64,000 bases of DNA from JBGAJN01 sp044224905 (lineage in GTDB: Bacteria > Verrucomicrobiota > Verrucomicrobiia > Limisphaerales > JBGAJN01), in assembly GCA_044224905.1 (NCBI GenBank), contig JBGAJN010000003.1, positions 1 to 64,000 on the forward strand, given 5' to 3'. Under the pieces are notes generated by a model, which searched no databases, was not told the origin of the DNA, and worked only from the letters and a program-made list of their open reading frames with translations. This document shows positions 38,657-48,109 of this stretch, piece after piece; position 1 is the stretch's first letter, and every line of letters begins with the position of its first letter. Both the position numbers and the translations under genes were made by a program.

Positions 38657-41641
38657 CTACTTGCGCGCTTCTGGGATGACCGAAAGCTTCATGCGTTGTC
38701 CGTCCCGCAGCACGACAACTTCCACCGCTTTGCCGATCTTCACGGCGTCCATCGCGTACGTGTAGTCGTAGATGTTCGTGATTTTCTGGCCGCCGAACTC
38801 GACGATGACGTCACCACCTTTCAGGCCCGCTTTCTCGGCGGGACCGCCGCCGCGCACACCGGAGAGTTTCACGCCCTGCACCTCAGTCGTGTAATCTGGA
38901 ATTGTTCCCAGATACGCGCGGAGTTGCTCGCGGCCGCCTCCTCCTGATTCGCTGTGGGAAACTTTCAAGTAATCGGGGCGCTCGGGAGCGACGAGCAGGT
39001 CTGCAATAATGCCGCGACTGAACTTGGCAATGCGTTCCATGCCCTCGTAATTAACTTTGTCCGCCGTGTCGGTCGGGCGGTGATAATCTTCGTGGCTGCC
39101 GGTGAAGAAATGCAGTACGGGCACGCCTTTTGGATAGAAGGCGGTGACGTCGGTCGGCAGATACGGATCATCCTGCAACGCGGGATTGAAGCCGGCGGCG
39201 ACGTTGCGTTTTTCGATCAACTTCCGCCACACCGACGATGAGCCGACTCCTTGGAGCATCAGCTTGTTCTCGTTTAGCCGGCCGACCATGTCGAAGTTCA
39301 CGTAGGCGATTACGTTGGTCAGCGCGAGCGGTGGCTTGTCCGCGAAATGTGAGGAGCCGATCAACCCGATTTCTTCGCCGGACCACAAAGCGAAAATGAC
39401 TCCCCGCGGGAACGCCTCAGGTCTGTGCTGACGTTGGTCCGCGAGAGCGGCGGCAAGCTCAAGGACTGTGGCGGTTCCCGACGCATTGTCGTCCGCGCCG
39501 TGGTGAATGCCGCCTTGTTCGCCTGCACGTTCGAGGGAGCTGTCGGAGCCGTGGCCGAGATGATCGTAGTGCGCCCCGACGAGAACGTATTCGGGATTCT
39601 TCGGGTTGCCCGCGGGCGGCAGGACGGCGATCACGTTGCGATCGTTCTTGCGGATTTGCTCCACGGCAGTCGCGAGACGCAGCTTGGCCTTGGGAATTGC
39701 GAAGCCGCCTTCTGCGTGCGGGTTTTCGGAATCGAGCGCCGTTTGGACGTCTTTCAATTTCTTGCCGACGGAATCGAGAATAGCCTGCGCCACCTTGTCG
39801 TTTACGCTCGCGGCGATGATGCCAGACCCGCTGAGGCTCGTGTCAAAGGTGAGGGGAGCAAGCTGGCCGGCGTTTGGTGAATTGGGTCCCGTGACGACGA
39901 GAATCGCCTTTGCGCCGTGATTGCGGGCGATCATCGCCTTGTACCGCAGGCCAGCGTACACGTTCAATTCCTGGCGACGCTTCGGTTCCACATCCTCGGG
40001 CACGTACCTCAGCACGAGGACGATCTTATTGCTCACGTCGAGGCCGGCGTAGGAATCGTAACCGCGCCCGCCATTCCCCGGCACGGAGAGACCGTAGCCG
40101 GCGAAGACGACCTCGCCTTCGACCTTGCCGCTGGCCGTGAAGGACAGCGGGCGAAAATCCTTCTCCGCTTGGAATTCAAGTTCGCCTACGAAGCCGCCTT
40201 CGACGCCGACGGTGAGATTGTTTTGTCCCGCGACGGTCTTGATTCCCGAGGTAAATTCGAACGGGTCGAAATAGTTCTTTCCGTCGAGCGGTTTCAGACC
40301 GGCGGCTTTCAAACGTTCAGCGATGAATTCTGCGGCCACTTGCGCGCCCGGCATGCCGGTTTGGCGGCCTTCGAGTTTGTCGTCAGCGAGATAGTAAACA
40401 ATCTGCTTCATATCCGCCGCGGTAATTTCAGGAGTGGGCTTCGGCGCGACAGTCGGCAGAGCAGGGGCGGTGGATGGCTTGGACGACTCTGTTTTCGCGC
40501 TCGCATCCTTCGGTGCCGAACCTCTCGCGGGCGCCGCTTCCAGCGCGGCAAGGGCGGCGGTGTGATTCCATTTCGCCATGAACAGTTGCGACTTCTTGTC
40601 GGCGGTGCGATTGGCGCTCCAGCAGAGTTTGTTTCCATCGGGCGAAAACACGGGCAAGCCGTCGAAGCCATCGGTGAATGTCACGCGCACCGGCTCGCGC
40701 GTGCCGGCGGCATCGACGAGAAATAATTCAAAGTTCGCGAAGCCGAGCTTGTTCGCGGTGAAGATGAAATATTTTCCCGACGGATGAAAATACGGCGCCC
40801 ACGACATGCAGCCGAAATCCGTGAGTTGCTTCCGGTCGGAACCGTCCAGCTTCATCGTGTAAACTTCCGCGATGGTCCCTTGCTCGTTGAAGTGCCGCCA
40901 CACGATGCGTTTTCCGTCCGGCGTGAAGAACGGTCCGCCGTCGTAGCCCGCCCATTTCGTGAGGCGCATTTGCTTCGAGCCGTCGGCGTTCATGATGTAG
41001 ATCTCGCCGAAGTAGGCCGGATCCGTTTCCAGACGCTTGCGATCCTCGGCGGAAAGTTTGCTCGCCGGATACGCGTCGCGCAGGGAGCAGAACACGATCT
41101 TCTTTCCGTCCGGAGAATACGCGCCCTCGGCGTCGTAGCCGGGTGAGGACGTGAGGCGCTTGATGTGCGAGCCGTCGCGGCGTGCGGAGAAAATGTCCAT
41201 CTGTTCGTCGTAATCCCAGGAGTAACGCTTCTCCTTGCCGCTGGCGCGAAATTCCAGTTCCGCTTTCTGTTTCGTCGCGGCTTCGGGATCAAGGTGCGTC
41301 GACGCAAACAAGACTTCGTCGCTGTTCGGACGGAAGAAAGAGCACGTCGTCTTGCCGGTTCCGGGTGACACGCGATGGCTGTCGCCGGTTTCGAGATCGA
41401 GCAGGAAGATTTGGTAAAACGGATTGGCGGGATCACGTTCGCTCTGGAAGATCAACGCCTTGCCATCGGGCGCGAAGTAACCCTCACCGCTGCGTTTGCC
41501 TTCAAAGGTAAGCTGCCGGGTTTCGGTCAGAAAGCGGGTTTCTCTCTCGGTCGGCGAGGGTTCGGCCCCGTGCGACGGCAGGCCCAGGAAAGCGAGCGCG
41601 GCCGTTCCGGCGGCCAGTGTGCGCGCGATGAATGATGTCAT
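38657..41641 (-). CDS. exported TolB-propeller/M28 peptidase with PDZ (994 aa)
   Basis: A signal peptide (start at 41641; the frame extends 60 codons further without support) leads into a TolB-like beta-propeller (repeats such as P-D-G-K-A-L-I-F-Q-S, S-P-D-G-K-K-I-V-F-C and T-P-D-G-K-R-I-V-W). Then comes a PA-like insert and an M28 zinc aminopeptidase domain: G-A-H-Y-D-H-L-G-H, H-H-G-A-D-D-N-A-S-G-T and S-G-E-E-I-G-L-I-G-S supply the metal ligands and catalytic Glu. The C-terminal ~100 residues form a PDZ domain (V-R-G-G-G-P-A-E-K-A-G-L-K-G-G-D-V-I). It probably degrades peptides in the periplasm or outside. It ends convergently with glgC. Confidence 0.9.
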   Translation of the reverse strand: MTSFIARTLAAGTAALAFLGLPSHGAEPSPTERETRFLTETRQLTFEGKRSGEGYFAPDGKALIFQSERDPANPFYQIFLLDLETGDSHRVSPGTGKTTCSFFRPNSDEVLFASTHLDPEAATKQKAELEFRASGKEKRYSWDYDEQMDIFSARRDGSHIKRLTSSPGYDAEGAYSPDGKKIVFCSLRDAYPASKLSAEDRKRLETDPAYFGEIYIMNADGSKQMRLTKWAGYDGGPFFTPDGKRIVWRHFNEQGTIAEVYTMKLDGSDRKQLTDFGCMSWAPYFHPSGKYFIFTANKLGFANFELFLVDAAGTREPVRVTFTDGFDGLPVFSPDGNKLCWSANRTADKKSQLFMAKWNHTAALAALEAAPARGSAPKDASAKTESSKPSTAPALPTVAPKPTPEITAADMKQIVYYLADDKLEGRQTGMPGAQVAAEFIAERLKAAGLKPLDGKNYFDPFEFTSGIKTVAGQNNLTVGVEGGFVGELEFQAEKDFRPLSFTASGKVEGEVVFAGYGLSVPGNGGRGYDSYAGLDVSNKIVLVLRYVPEDVEPKRRQELNVYAGLRYKAMIARNHGAKAILVVTGPNSPNAGQLAPLTFDTSLSGSGIIAASVNDKVAQAILDSVGKKLKDVQTALDSENPHAEGGFAIPKAKLRLATAVEQIRKNDRNVIAVLPPAGNPKNPEYVLVGAHYDHLGHGSDSSLERAGEQGGIHHGADDNASGTATVLELAAALADQRQHRPEAFPRGVIFALWSGEEIGLIGSSHFADKPPLALTNVIAYVNFDMVGRLNENKLMLQGVGSSSVWRKLIEKRNVAAGFNPALQDDPYLPTDVTAFYPKGVPVLHFFTGSHEDYHRPTDTADKVNYEGMERIAKFSRGIIADLLVAPERPDYLKVSHSESGGGGREQLRAYLGTIPDYTTEVQGVKLSGVRGGGPAEKAGLKGGDVIVEFGGQKITNIYDYTYAMDAVKIGKAVEVVVLRDGQRMKLSVIPEARK

Positions 41642-41811
41642 AGTTGGTCGTACAGACGTTGTTGCGGGTCTGGGCGTTGAAAATAGATTTCGTTCGCGAA
41701 ATTGCAATGCGAACGCGCCACTTTCTCGGGGACATTTCTTGACGATACGGGCGCAAATGCTACGGTTCCCGACCTTGCCACACCGAACAACCGTGGCGGC
41801 TGATAAACTAA

Positions 41812-42513
41812 ATGAATACATACCTCCTCACTACTCTGGCTCTTGGCTTCATCGTCGGCGCCGTCAACGTAACCGCCGCGGACAAGCCGGATCTCAAAGA
41901 TCCGAAGCAAAAAGCCAGCTACGCCATCGGCACGGATATCGGTGCGAGTTTCAAGAAGCAGGAACTGGATATTGACGTCCAGGCCCTCGCCGCCGGCATC
42001 ATTGATTCCTTCGCGGGCAAGGCCGCGCTGACCGACGCCGAGATCAAGGAAACGCTCACGGCGTTCCGCACCGCGATGATGGGCAAGATGGAAGCCAAGG
42101 CGAAGGTCGCTGGTGAAAAGAATATCAAGGACGGCGAAGCGTTCCTCGCGGACAACGCGAAGAAGGAAGGCGTGAAGACCACTGCCAGCGGCCTCCAATA
42201 CAAGGTACTCAAGACCGGTAAGGGCAAGACCCCGAAAGCGACCGACACCGTGAAGACCCATTACCACGGCCGTTTGATCGATGGCACCGTGTTCGACAGC
42301 TCCGTGGATCGTGGCGAACCCGTTTCCTTCCCGGTGAATCAAGTCATCCCGGGCTGGACTGAAGCGCTCCAGTTGATGAAGGAAGGCGATAAATGGCAGC
42401 TCTACATCCCGTCCAAGCTCGCTTACGGCGAACGCGGCGCGGGTGGCAAGATCGGACCGAACAGCACGTTGATCTTCGACGTGGAATTGATATCGATCGA
42501 AGGCGCGAACTAA
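41812..42513 (+). CDS. FKBP-type peptidyl-prolyl isomerase, exported (233 aa)
   Basis: A signal peptide (about 22 residues) is followed by an FKBP N-terminal helical dimerisation domain (S-Y-A-I-G-T-D-I-G onward) and a C-terminal FKBP fold (Y-H-G-R-L-I-D-G-T-V-F-D-S-S, V-I-P-G-W-T-E-A-L-Q, Y-G-E-R-G-A-G-G-K-I-G-P-N-S-T-L-I-F-D-V-E-L). This is the Mip/FkpA architecture of periplasmic folding catalysts. It is divergent from the peptidase gene and followed by a terminator. Confidence 0.94.
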   Translation: MNTYLLTTLALGFIVGAVNVTAADKPDLKDPKQKASYAIGTDIGASFKKQELDIDVQALAAGIIDSFAGKAALTDAEIKETLTAFRTAMMGKMEAKAKVAGEKNIKDGEAFLADNAKKEGVKTTASGLQYKVLKTGKGKTPKATDTVKTHYHGRLIDGTVFDSSVDRGEPVSFPVNQVIPGWTEALQLMKEGDKWQLYIPSKLAYGERGAGGKIGPNSTLIFDVELISIEGAN

Positions 42514-42530
42514 TCCTCGCTGAGACTTTG

Positions 42531-42562
42531 AAGGCGGCTCCGCAAGGGGCCGCCTTTTTTAT
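42531..42562. terminator. intrinsic terminator between FKBP and GNAT genes
   Basis: AAGGCGGC (42531-42538) pairs with GCCGCCTT (42549-42556), followed by T residues on the plus strand. It serves the FKBP gene; the GNAT gene converges on it and stops inside the T-rich region. Confidence 0.85.
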
Positions 42563-43020
42563 TTTCGCCAGGCAGCGGCATCGAGCCGCTTCACCATCCG
42601 GCGATGCGGGCCGACTTCGGGAATGAGGAACTCTTCACTCACCACGCTCCAGCCGTCGCGCTCGTAGAACGGAATGGCCGACACGCGGGCATTGCACCAG
42701 AGATAATCCGCGAGCCGTTCGGTGCGGAGGTGCGCTTCGCCAAAGTTCACAATCGCCCGTCCGACCCCAGCGCGCTGCAAGTCGGGAGCAATCGCCATCC
42801 CGCGCAATTGGAAACCGCGGCCGCTTTGGTCGTCGAGATCCTTCCGGTAATACGACGCGATGCCGGTGAGGTCGTCACCCCGGAACGAACCAATGTGAAA
42901 ACTCCCGGCCTGCCCGTCTTCGGCGAAAGTGCATTGATCGAACGGTCGGCCCTCGCGCAGCACCAGCGAGCGCAGCGGAAGCGTCTGTTCGACGGTGATG
43001 AATTGAATGCGTGGGTTCAT
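42559..43020 (-). CDS. GNAT-family acetyltransferase (153 aa)
   Basis: The acetyl-CoA motif is clear: L-R-G-M-A-I-A-P-D-L-Q-R-A-G-V-G-R-A-I at 72-90, and the C-terminal A-I-P-F-Y-E-R-D-G-W-S is the usual beta-bulge strand. Substrate unknown. Start at 43020 is a clean ATG; the much longer open frame upstream is a shadow of the next gene. It begins 8 bp after the end of the DUF3445 gene and is likely cotranscribed. Confidence 0.9.
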   Translation of the reverse strand: MNPRIQFITVEQTLPLRSLVLREGRPFDQCTFAEDGQAGSFHIGSFRGDDLTGIASYYRKDLDDQSGRGFQLRGMAIAPDLQRAGVGRAIVNFGEAHLRTERLADYLWCNARVSAIPFYERDGWSVVSEEFLIPEVGPHRRMVKRLDAAAWRK

Positions 43021-43028
43021 CGGACTGT

Positions 43029-43862
43029 TCACGTTTCGAGTAATCGCACCAGTTCGTGTCGAACGGTGGCGAGTCCTTTGTATTCTGCCATCGCCTCGGG
43101 CATCGAGGCGAGCGCGTGACGTAGGCCGCGCGCGGCTTCGACATCTGCCTTCACCTCGGTGAGCGGATGCAGGCGGATGCGGATGCCGAACAAGATTCCG
43201 CCACTCTTGGGCAAGGCGACCAGCGCCTGATGCTCCACCCGCAACCACACGTCCGCGATCGCGAGCGGCGACGCGAGCCGCGGCCGGCCGAGCGCGGGAT
43301 GCAGGTTCAGATTGGAACAACGCGCGAGGCCCCAGTTGGAGCGGTGAAAGGCGACGCCCGACCGCAGACGTTTCAAAAACGTCTCGATCGGGGTTCCGAT
43401 CGCCGCATTGAGTCCGGGAACCACGCCGTGAATTTCCGCGAGCGTCTTGCTCATCTTGTCCTCGAGCGCCCACGACGATGGAAAACAAACGCACCCACCG
43501 CGCAAACGCAGCGCACCCGCGGCGTCTGCCTTGAGCAGCAGAAAATCCGGCTCCCATACCGCGCCCAGCACGAGGCACCGCTCTCCGGCGGTGTTCGCGT
43601 CGGCGATGCGGCGAGACTCTTCAGGAGTGAGCGTGGCCCACGCGTTCGCGAGTTCGATGGCTTCGGCGAGCATTGGCTCCGCTTCGGGTTCGAGCGCAGC
43701 GTAGCGGGCAGGGGAGGTCGCCAGCAGCGCGCTGCGTTCGGCGGCGATCGCGGTGTGTTCGGCAGTCGGGGCGAAAAACTCAGCGGGCGCACCCTGCGTC
43801 AGGCGAAGTTGAAAGCGATAATCTTCGCTCGGTAACAACTCGCGCAGGGACGGATAGTTCAT
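43029..43862 (-). CDS. DUF3445 family (heme-dependent oxidative demethylase-like) protein (277 aa)
   Basis: The layout matches DUF3445: an early L-P-S-E-D-Y near 10-15, a central L-R-G-G-C-V-C-F-P-S-S-W near 121-132, then I-H-G-V-V-P-G-L-N, F-H-R-S-N-W-G and L-R-V-E-H-Q-A-L-V-A-L-P-K-S-G-G-I-L-F near 210-225. Related proteins are reported as heme-dependent oxidative N-demethylases. The substrate here is unknown. It starts at 43862 and is followed by the GNAT gene after 8 bp. Confidence 0.8.
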   Translation of the reverse strand: MNYPSLRELLPSEDYRFQLRLTQGAPAEFFAPTAEHTAIAAERSALLATSPARYAALEPEAEPMLAEAIELANAWATLTPEESRRIADANTAGERCLVLGAVWEPDFLLLKADAAGALRLRGGCVCFPSSWALEDKMSKTLAEIHGVVPGLNAAIGTPIETFLKRLRSGVAFHRSNWGLARCSNLNLHPALGRPRLASPLAIADVWLRVEHQALVALPKSGGILFGIRIRLHPLTEVKADVEAARGLRHALASMPEAMAEYKGLATVRHELVRLLET

Positions 43863-43997
43863 GAGGTTGTGCGGGATGATTAGGGCGCGCGCAGAATAAA
43901 ATCAAACTCTCCTCGGCCCGGAATAATCGTCCGGACGAACGATCTGCCGCCCTTTGACCCGCGGCGCCGGCAGAGTAAGTTGGATCAGAACTTTCCT

Positions 43998-46064
43998 ATG
44001 AACACGCCTCATCCAACGCCTTTGGTTCGCGTGCTCTTCGACGAGTTTCACAGCGAAAGCTGGTCCATCTCCGAAGCGCGAGCTCGCGAAATCAATCCCG
44101 ACAATGCCGCCGTTTCCTCGTATCAGAAAGCCGCCACGGCTCTGGCTCAGCGGGATTTTTCCCTGGCGCGAAATATCGATCAACCGCTCGCGCCCGCGGT
44201 CCTCGCCAACACGGATGTCCTCGTGATTCCGCACCCGTGCGATCCCAAGTGGGAGCGCACCACGTCCAGCGGTTCCCCGCGCTTTGCTCCGGCGGAGCTC
44301 GACAGTATTCGCAACTTCGTCCAGGACGGCGGCGGATTGATCGTCATCTCCGAATACGAGCACGACAAGTATGGCAACAATCTCAACGACCTGCTGGCAC
44401 CGTTCGGACTGGCGTTCGAAAACACCACCGTCGAGGACGCGGCGAACTGTGTGCATGAAAATCCCGAGTGGTTCATTGCCGGTCCCCCGGAACCCCCGCT
44501 CGCGCATCGCGTCAATCGCATGTGCTACTATCGCGGGTGCACCGTCCGTGCGGAGTACGACGGTGGCTTGCCCCTGCGTGCCTCGACGGATGCTCTGCCG
44601 CCGCGTGCCGGATTGATCGGCATCGCTAAGCTTGGCGAAGGCCGCGTGGTCGCCATCGGTGACTCACTTTGGCTGGGCGACCGCCGGTTCGCGGAATTCG
44701 ATCACGAGCAACTCTGGCTCAACCTTGTCTATTGGTGCGCGGCCCCGGCGTTCCGGCGGAATGCCGCCCCGGAGGTGGCGACCGTCGCGGGCAAGTCCGA
44801 GGCCTGGCGCGGATTGAAAGGCGCCGTGAATGATTTGCGTCGCCTGCAATCCGCTGACGGCTCCGTCCCGTCAATCCATCACACCGCCGCGCAGGAGCTC
44901 TTGCCCCATATTCTGCACGCGCTGGACGACCTGCGGAAATTCTTCCCCCACCAGCTCGATCACCTCGCCGCGGTGAAGGCGGATTTCGAAGGGTGGGGGA
45001 GCCACGGTTTTGCCAAGCCCGACTTTGGCGCCGCGCTGGCGCATTTCAATCCGCAGACGAACCGCACCGACGGACGCGAATCGCTCGCGGTGTTCCCCAT
45101 GTACACGCCCAACGCTTCGAAGGATATTCGTTTTGAGGCGATTCTCTACCGGGTGCCCTGGCCCGCGTGGCTCGCTCAGCTCGAACGCGCCGCGTACCCC
45201 AACCCCAAGTTTGCGCCCGGCCATCTGATTGATTTCACCGACGGCTACCGCAGCGAATGCGCCGTGTTGTTTCCCGAAACGGTCTCGGTGGCGGGCAAAG
45301 CGTCGAACAACTTCGCCACCATCTTCTGTGATCGCGAGGCGCGACGCCTGCAGGCGTGCACCCTGCGCTCCGCCGAAATCGTCGCGTTGGAACTGCATCC
45401 CCAGCTCGAATGCTGGCTTCACTCCCTCCCGATGATCGAGGACACCGTCGCGCTCTGGGATTTGATCCATGACCAGTCCCACAGCCTCGGCGAACTGCCC
45501 TTTGATCCCTTTATGATCCGGCAACGCGCGCCGTATTGGATGTATGCGCTGGAGGAATTGCGCGTCGATCTGCGCAGCGTTGGCGAAGCGGCGCGGCTCT
45601 CGCGCGAAGGGTTCCCGTTCGCCGGCTACGTCGCCTACGCCGTCCTCTTTGATCGCATCTTCCGTTTCCCGATCTCCGGCAATCGCGTGCGCAACTACGA
45701 TGCCCTCGGCGGCCAGTTGCTCTTCTCCTGCCTGCACAAACGCGACGTGCTTATCTGGAGCGACAACCGCCTGTGCGTCCGTTGGGAAAAACTCTTCGAC
45801 GCCATCACCGCGTTGCGTCAGGAGATCGTACAACTTTACAAGGACGGCGCCGATCTCTCTCGCGTCGCCTTTTGGATTGCCGCGCACGATCTCATCTCAA
45901 AATACCTCCACCCGAACGTTGCCTCGCGCTGGAAAAGCGATAGCCGCGCCATCCACGACGAACGGGATCCCAAACAATGGGTGGATCTTGTTCATGACGA
46001 TGAGTTTCCGCTCGGTGGATTTCATCAGCATCTTTTCAGGAAACATTCCGCGCTGATGGTGTAG
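43998..46064 (+). CDS. DUF6421-like large protein with GATase-like N-terminus (688 aa)
   Basis: The N-terminal ~260 residues look like a glutamine-amidotransferase-like (DUF4350 or ThuA-type) fold: V-L-F-D-E-F-H near 10, D-V-L-V-I-P-H-P, V-Q-D-G-G-G-L-I-V-I-S-E and V-A-I-G-D-S-L-W-L. The remainder resembles DUF6421 (T-A-A-Q-E-L-L-P-H-I, F-P-M-Y-T-P-N-A-S-K-D, D-P-F-M-I-R-Q-R-A-P-Y-W-M-Y-A-L-E-E-L-R-V-D-L). The fusion is assigned from memory of the families and is not certain; no enzymatic role is known. The second ATG (43998) is chosen because homology-like sequence starts there; an ATG at 43980 is also possible. No signal peptide. Confidence 0.7.
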   Translation: MNTPHPTPLVRVLFDEFHSESWSISEARAREINPDNAAVSSYQKAATALAQRDFSLARNIDQPLAPAVLANTDVLVIPHPCDPKWERTTSSGSPRFAPAELDSIRNFVQDGGGLIVISEYEHDKYGNNLNDLLAPFGLAFENTTVEDAANCVHENPEWFIAGPPEPPLAHRVNRMCYYRGCTVRAEYDGGLPLRASTDALPPRAGLIGIAKLGEGRVVAIGDSLWLGDRRFAEFDHEQLWLNLVYWCAAPAFRRNAAPEVATVAGKSEAWRGLKGAVNDLRRLQSADGSVPSIHHTAAQELLPHILHALDDLRKFFPHQLDHLAAVKADFEGWGSHGFAKPDFGAALAHFNPQTNRTDGRESLAVFPMYTPNASKDIRFEAILYRVPWPAWLAQLERAAYPNPKFAPGHLIDFTDGYRSECAVLFPETVSVAGKASNNFATIFCDREARRLQACTLRSAEIVALELHPQLECWLHSLPMIEDTVALWDLIHDQSHSLGELPFDPFMIRQRAPYWMYALEELRVDLRSVGEAARLSREGFPFAGYVAYAVLFDRIFRFPISGNRVRNYDALGGQLLFSCLHKRDVLIWSDNRLCVRWEKLFDAITALRQEIVQLYKDGADLSRVAFWIAAHDLISKYLHPNVASRWKSDSRAIHDERDPKQWVDLVHDDEFPLGGFHQHLFRKHSALMV

Positions 46065-46201
46065 ATTGGAGTAGAGCGCGGATGCCCTCACCCGGGAGGC
46101 GGGTGAACGGCAGTTCCTCCTGCCAAAGTGCATTTGGCTTTGTGAGGCCGCAACCCACCACGGGTGAGGCCACCCGCGCTCACGTTGGAATCCTTAGCGG
46201 A

Positions 46202-46531
46202 TCAACCGATGAACGAGCAGATGTATTCGCAAATGCCCGCCTTGACCTCGATGTCGAAGCCAGACTTCGCCGGCACATCAAAGTAGGTGCCCGCCGCGTA
46301 ATCTTTCACCGCGGTCTGGCCGTCGAGTTTCACCGAGCAGGTGCCCGCCACGATCTCCATCCGCTCCGCCTTGTCCGTGCCGAAGTGGAACTTGCCGGGA
46401 TAAATCAAACCGAGCGTCTTCTTGCTCGCGTCCGGAAAAAGGATCGAGTGACTGACGACTTTGCCGTCGAAGTACACGTTGGCTTTGGTGACGGCGGTGA
46501 CGCCGCTGAATTGCGTAGGAATGGTTGCCAT
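46202..46531 (-). CDS. ppnP: pyrimidine/purine nucleoside phosphorylase (109 aa)
   Basis: This is a small cupin-fold protein of the PpnP (former DUF1255) family, which phosphorolyses several nucleosides. The core is complete: Y-F-D-G-K-V-V-S-H-S-I, K-T-L-G-L-I-Y-P-G-K-F-H-F-G-T, A-E-R-M-E-I-V-A-G and S-G-F-D-I-E-V-K. The start at 46531 gives the family length; upstream extension is spurious. Confidence 0.93.
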   Translation of the reverse strand: MATIPTQFSGVTAVTKANVYFDGKVVSHSILFPDASKKTLGLIYPGKFHFGTDKAERMEIVAGTCSVKLDGQTAVKDYAAGTYFDVPAKSGFDIEVKAGICEYICSFIG

Positions 46532-46737
46532 AAACGGCGCGCAGTTTTGGCGAGCGCGGCGGAAAGTCAAGCGAGGAGCAATTCCCCCCGTTCGAACCGT
46601 GGTAGGGTCATTGCGCTGCGATGACCCAGCCCGCGTTGAGCGGGCTGTTCCGCGCCTCGACGGCGCGGGGCCGCCGCAGCGCGGCAGCTCGACCTCACGG
46701 AGACGATTTCCTCGGTGTTGAACTCCCTGCTGGCGCC

Positions 46738-46786
46738 GGTCACCCGGGCGTGCCCTCCTTACCCCTCTCGCCAGGCCCGGGTGACC
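46738..46786. repeat. 12-bp inverted repeat
   Basis: GGTCACCCGGGC (46738-46749) and GCCCGGGTGACC (46775-46786) are perfect complements 25 bp apart. They lie in the 46532-46823 gap, which otherwise shows only smaller GC-rich hairpins and no gene. Confidence 0.6.
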
Positions 46787-46823
46787 GGGCATCCAGCAAC
46801 TCCTTGTTTATGTCCCCACCGGC

Positions 46824-47540
46824 TTACACCGCCATCTTCCACGTCACATCACTCCAACCGCCGAGACCATCGGCCCCGTTGGCCGCCACGCGGTAGAAGT
46901 ATTTCGTGCCCGGCGTCAGATCCACGTCCTCGAACGATGAGGCCGTGGGCATGCCGACCTGTTGCCAACCCTCCGGCAGCAACGGATTCAACGTGCGTTC
47001 CACCACGTAGTTCATCGCGCCGTGAACCTTCTCCCAGCGCAACCGCATCACGCCTTCGAGGCCGTTGGTCGCGGCCATCAGGTTGGCCGGCGCGTCGAGC
47101 GTTCCCACGGGAACGGGAAGACCGCGCAACTCGAATCCGCCGCTTTGGATCACGGGCGCACTGCCGTCGCTCTCATACTCCACCGCGAGCGCGAGGCTCC
47201 GCATTGAGTCGTCCCAGCTGCCGTGGCACGTGTCGCAGGTCGATTTCTTTTCCTGCGCCGTCGTCTTGGCGGCCAGCAAGGCCGCGTAGTCACTCTTGAA
47301 CTGGGTGTGAACTGCGCTAAACGCCGCCAGCGCTTCGGCGGAGTCCGGTAAACTTGCGTTCCCGGTGAGCTTGGTGATGACCTGATCTCCGAAGGCGATC
47401 TTTTCCGGGATCGACTTCTTATCCAGGCCTAACTTTATTTTCTTCTTCATTTTTTTCCTCCGTGGCAGCGGTGAATCATCGTCGTAGAACAATCCCGGAT
47501 CGTCCATGAACACTCCCGGGGTATCGAAAAACGCGCACAT
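46824..47540 (-). CDS. hypothetical protein with fibronectin III-like C-terminus (238 aa)
   Basis: No family is recognised for the N-terminal part; it has no signal peptide and contains C-D-T-C-H, a possible heme or metal site, near residue 103. The C-terminal ~90 residues look like a fibronectin type III domain (A-P-A-N-L-M-A-A-T, M-R-L-R-W-E-K-V, Y-V-V-E-R-T, F-E-D-V-D-L-T-P-G-T-K-Y-F-Y-R-V-A-A-N). Start may be at 47540 or at the later K-rich M-K-K-K-I (30 codons in). The first residues repeat a D-x-P-G motif. Confidence 0.65.
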   Translation of the reverse strand: MCAFFDTPGVFMDDPGLFYDDDSPLPRRKKMKKKIKLGLDKKSIPEKIAFGDQVITKLTGNASLPDSAEALAAFSAVHTQFKSDYAALLAAKTTAQEKKSTCDTCHGSWDDSMRSLALAVEYESDGSAPVIQSGGFELRGLPVPVGTLDAPANLMAATNGLEGVMRLRWEKVHGAMNYVVERTLNPLLPEGWQQVGMPTASSFEDVDLTPGTKYFYRVAANGADGLGGWSDVTWKMAV

Positions 47541-47841
47541 AATTCACCTGCTGTCGTCGTGTTGTTCTGTCCTCGATTCCCGCTCCGCTCCCGCGGTGAG
47601 AATCTTTGGTTTACAAAAAGGTAGATAGCCTAACCCATGCCAAGCCCTCGCACCGATGCGAAACCCGCCCGCCGAATTCCGCACCGCTGCGAAAACCCGC
47701 GGTTTTCGCCCGTTTCGGGTGATTGGGGGTCATTTTATTGTCTCGATCCGGAACAGTGTCTGTCTCGGGGTGCCCTGAAGCAGGACAAGCCTGCCCGCGC
47801 TGTCGACGATCGGGCACTTCGGTCGGGTCGATCTGCCCTCA
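47541..47841. other. intergenic stretch, no gene seen
   Basis: Lies between the FN3 protein and the tandem repeat. An open plus-strand frame starting near 47637 is only the translated repeat and is not counted as a gene. Confidence 0.4.
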
Positions 47842-48080
47842 GGTTGGCTCAACCTGAGGGCGGGTCGCGGCTACCTGAGGGCAGGTTGGCTCAACCTGAG
47901 TCCGGGTTACGGCAACCTGCGGGCGGTTTGACTCAACCTGAGGACGGATCACCGCCACCTGAGGGCGGGTTGGCTCAACCCGAGGACGGGTCGCGGTCAC
48001 CTGAGGGCGGTTTGACTCAAGCTGAGGACGGGTCGCGGCAATCCGAGGCCGGGTTGGCTTAACCTGAGGACCGGTCACGG
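47842..48080. repeat. tandem 21-bp repeat, about 11.5 copies
   Basis: Units of 21 bp alternate between two forms, giving a 42-bp higher-order period. The first form begins GGTTGGCTCAACCTGAGG and can fold as GGTTG/CAACC hairpins; the second begins GGTCGCGG. Because 21 is divisible by three, open frames cross it on both strands (e.g. repeats of A-Q-P-E-D-G and T-R-P-Q-V), but no start or ribosome site supports translation. It ends about 30 bp before the next gene's stop codon. Confidence 0.85.
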
Positions 48081-48109
48081 CGAAGTAAGGGCGAGCGGCC
48101 AACTCTCCA

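Noticed and set aside
47637..48062. Repeat protein of 141 aa
   Set aside because: It is only the translated 21-bp tandem repeat; the opposite strand is equally open and no start signal is present.
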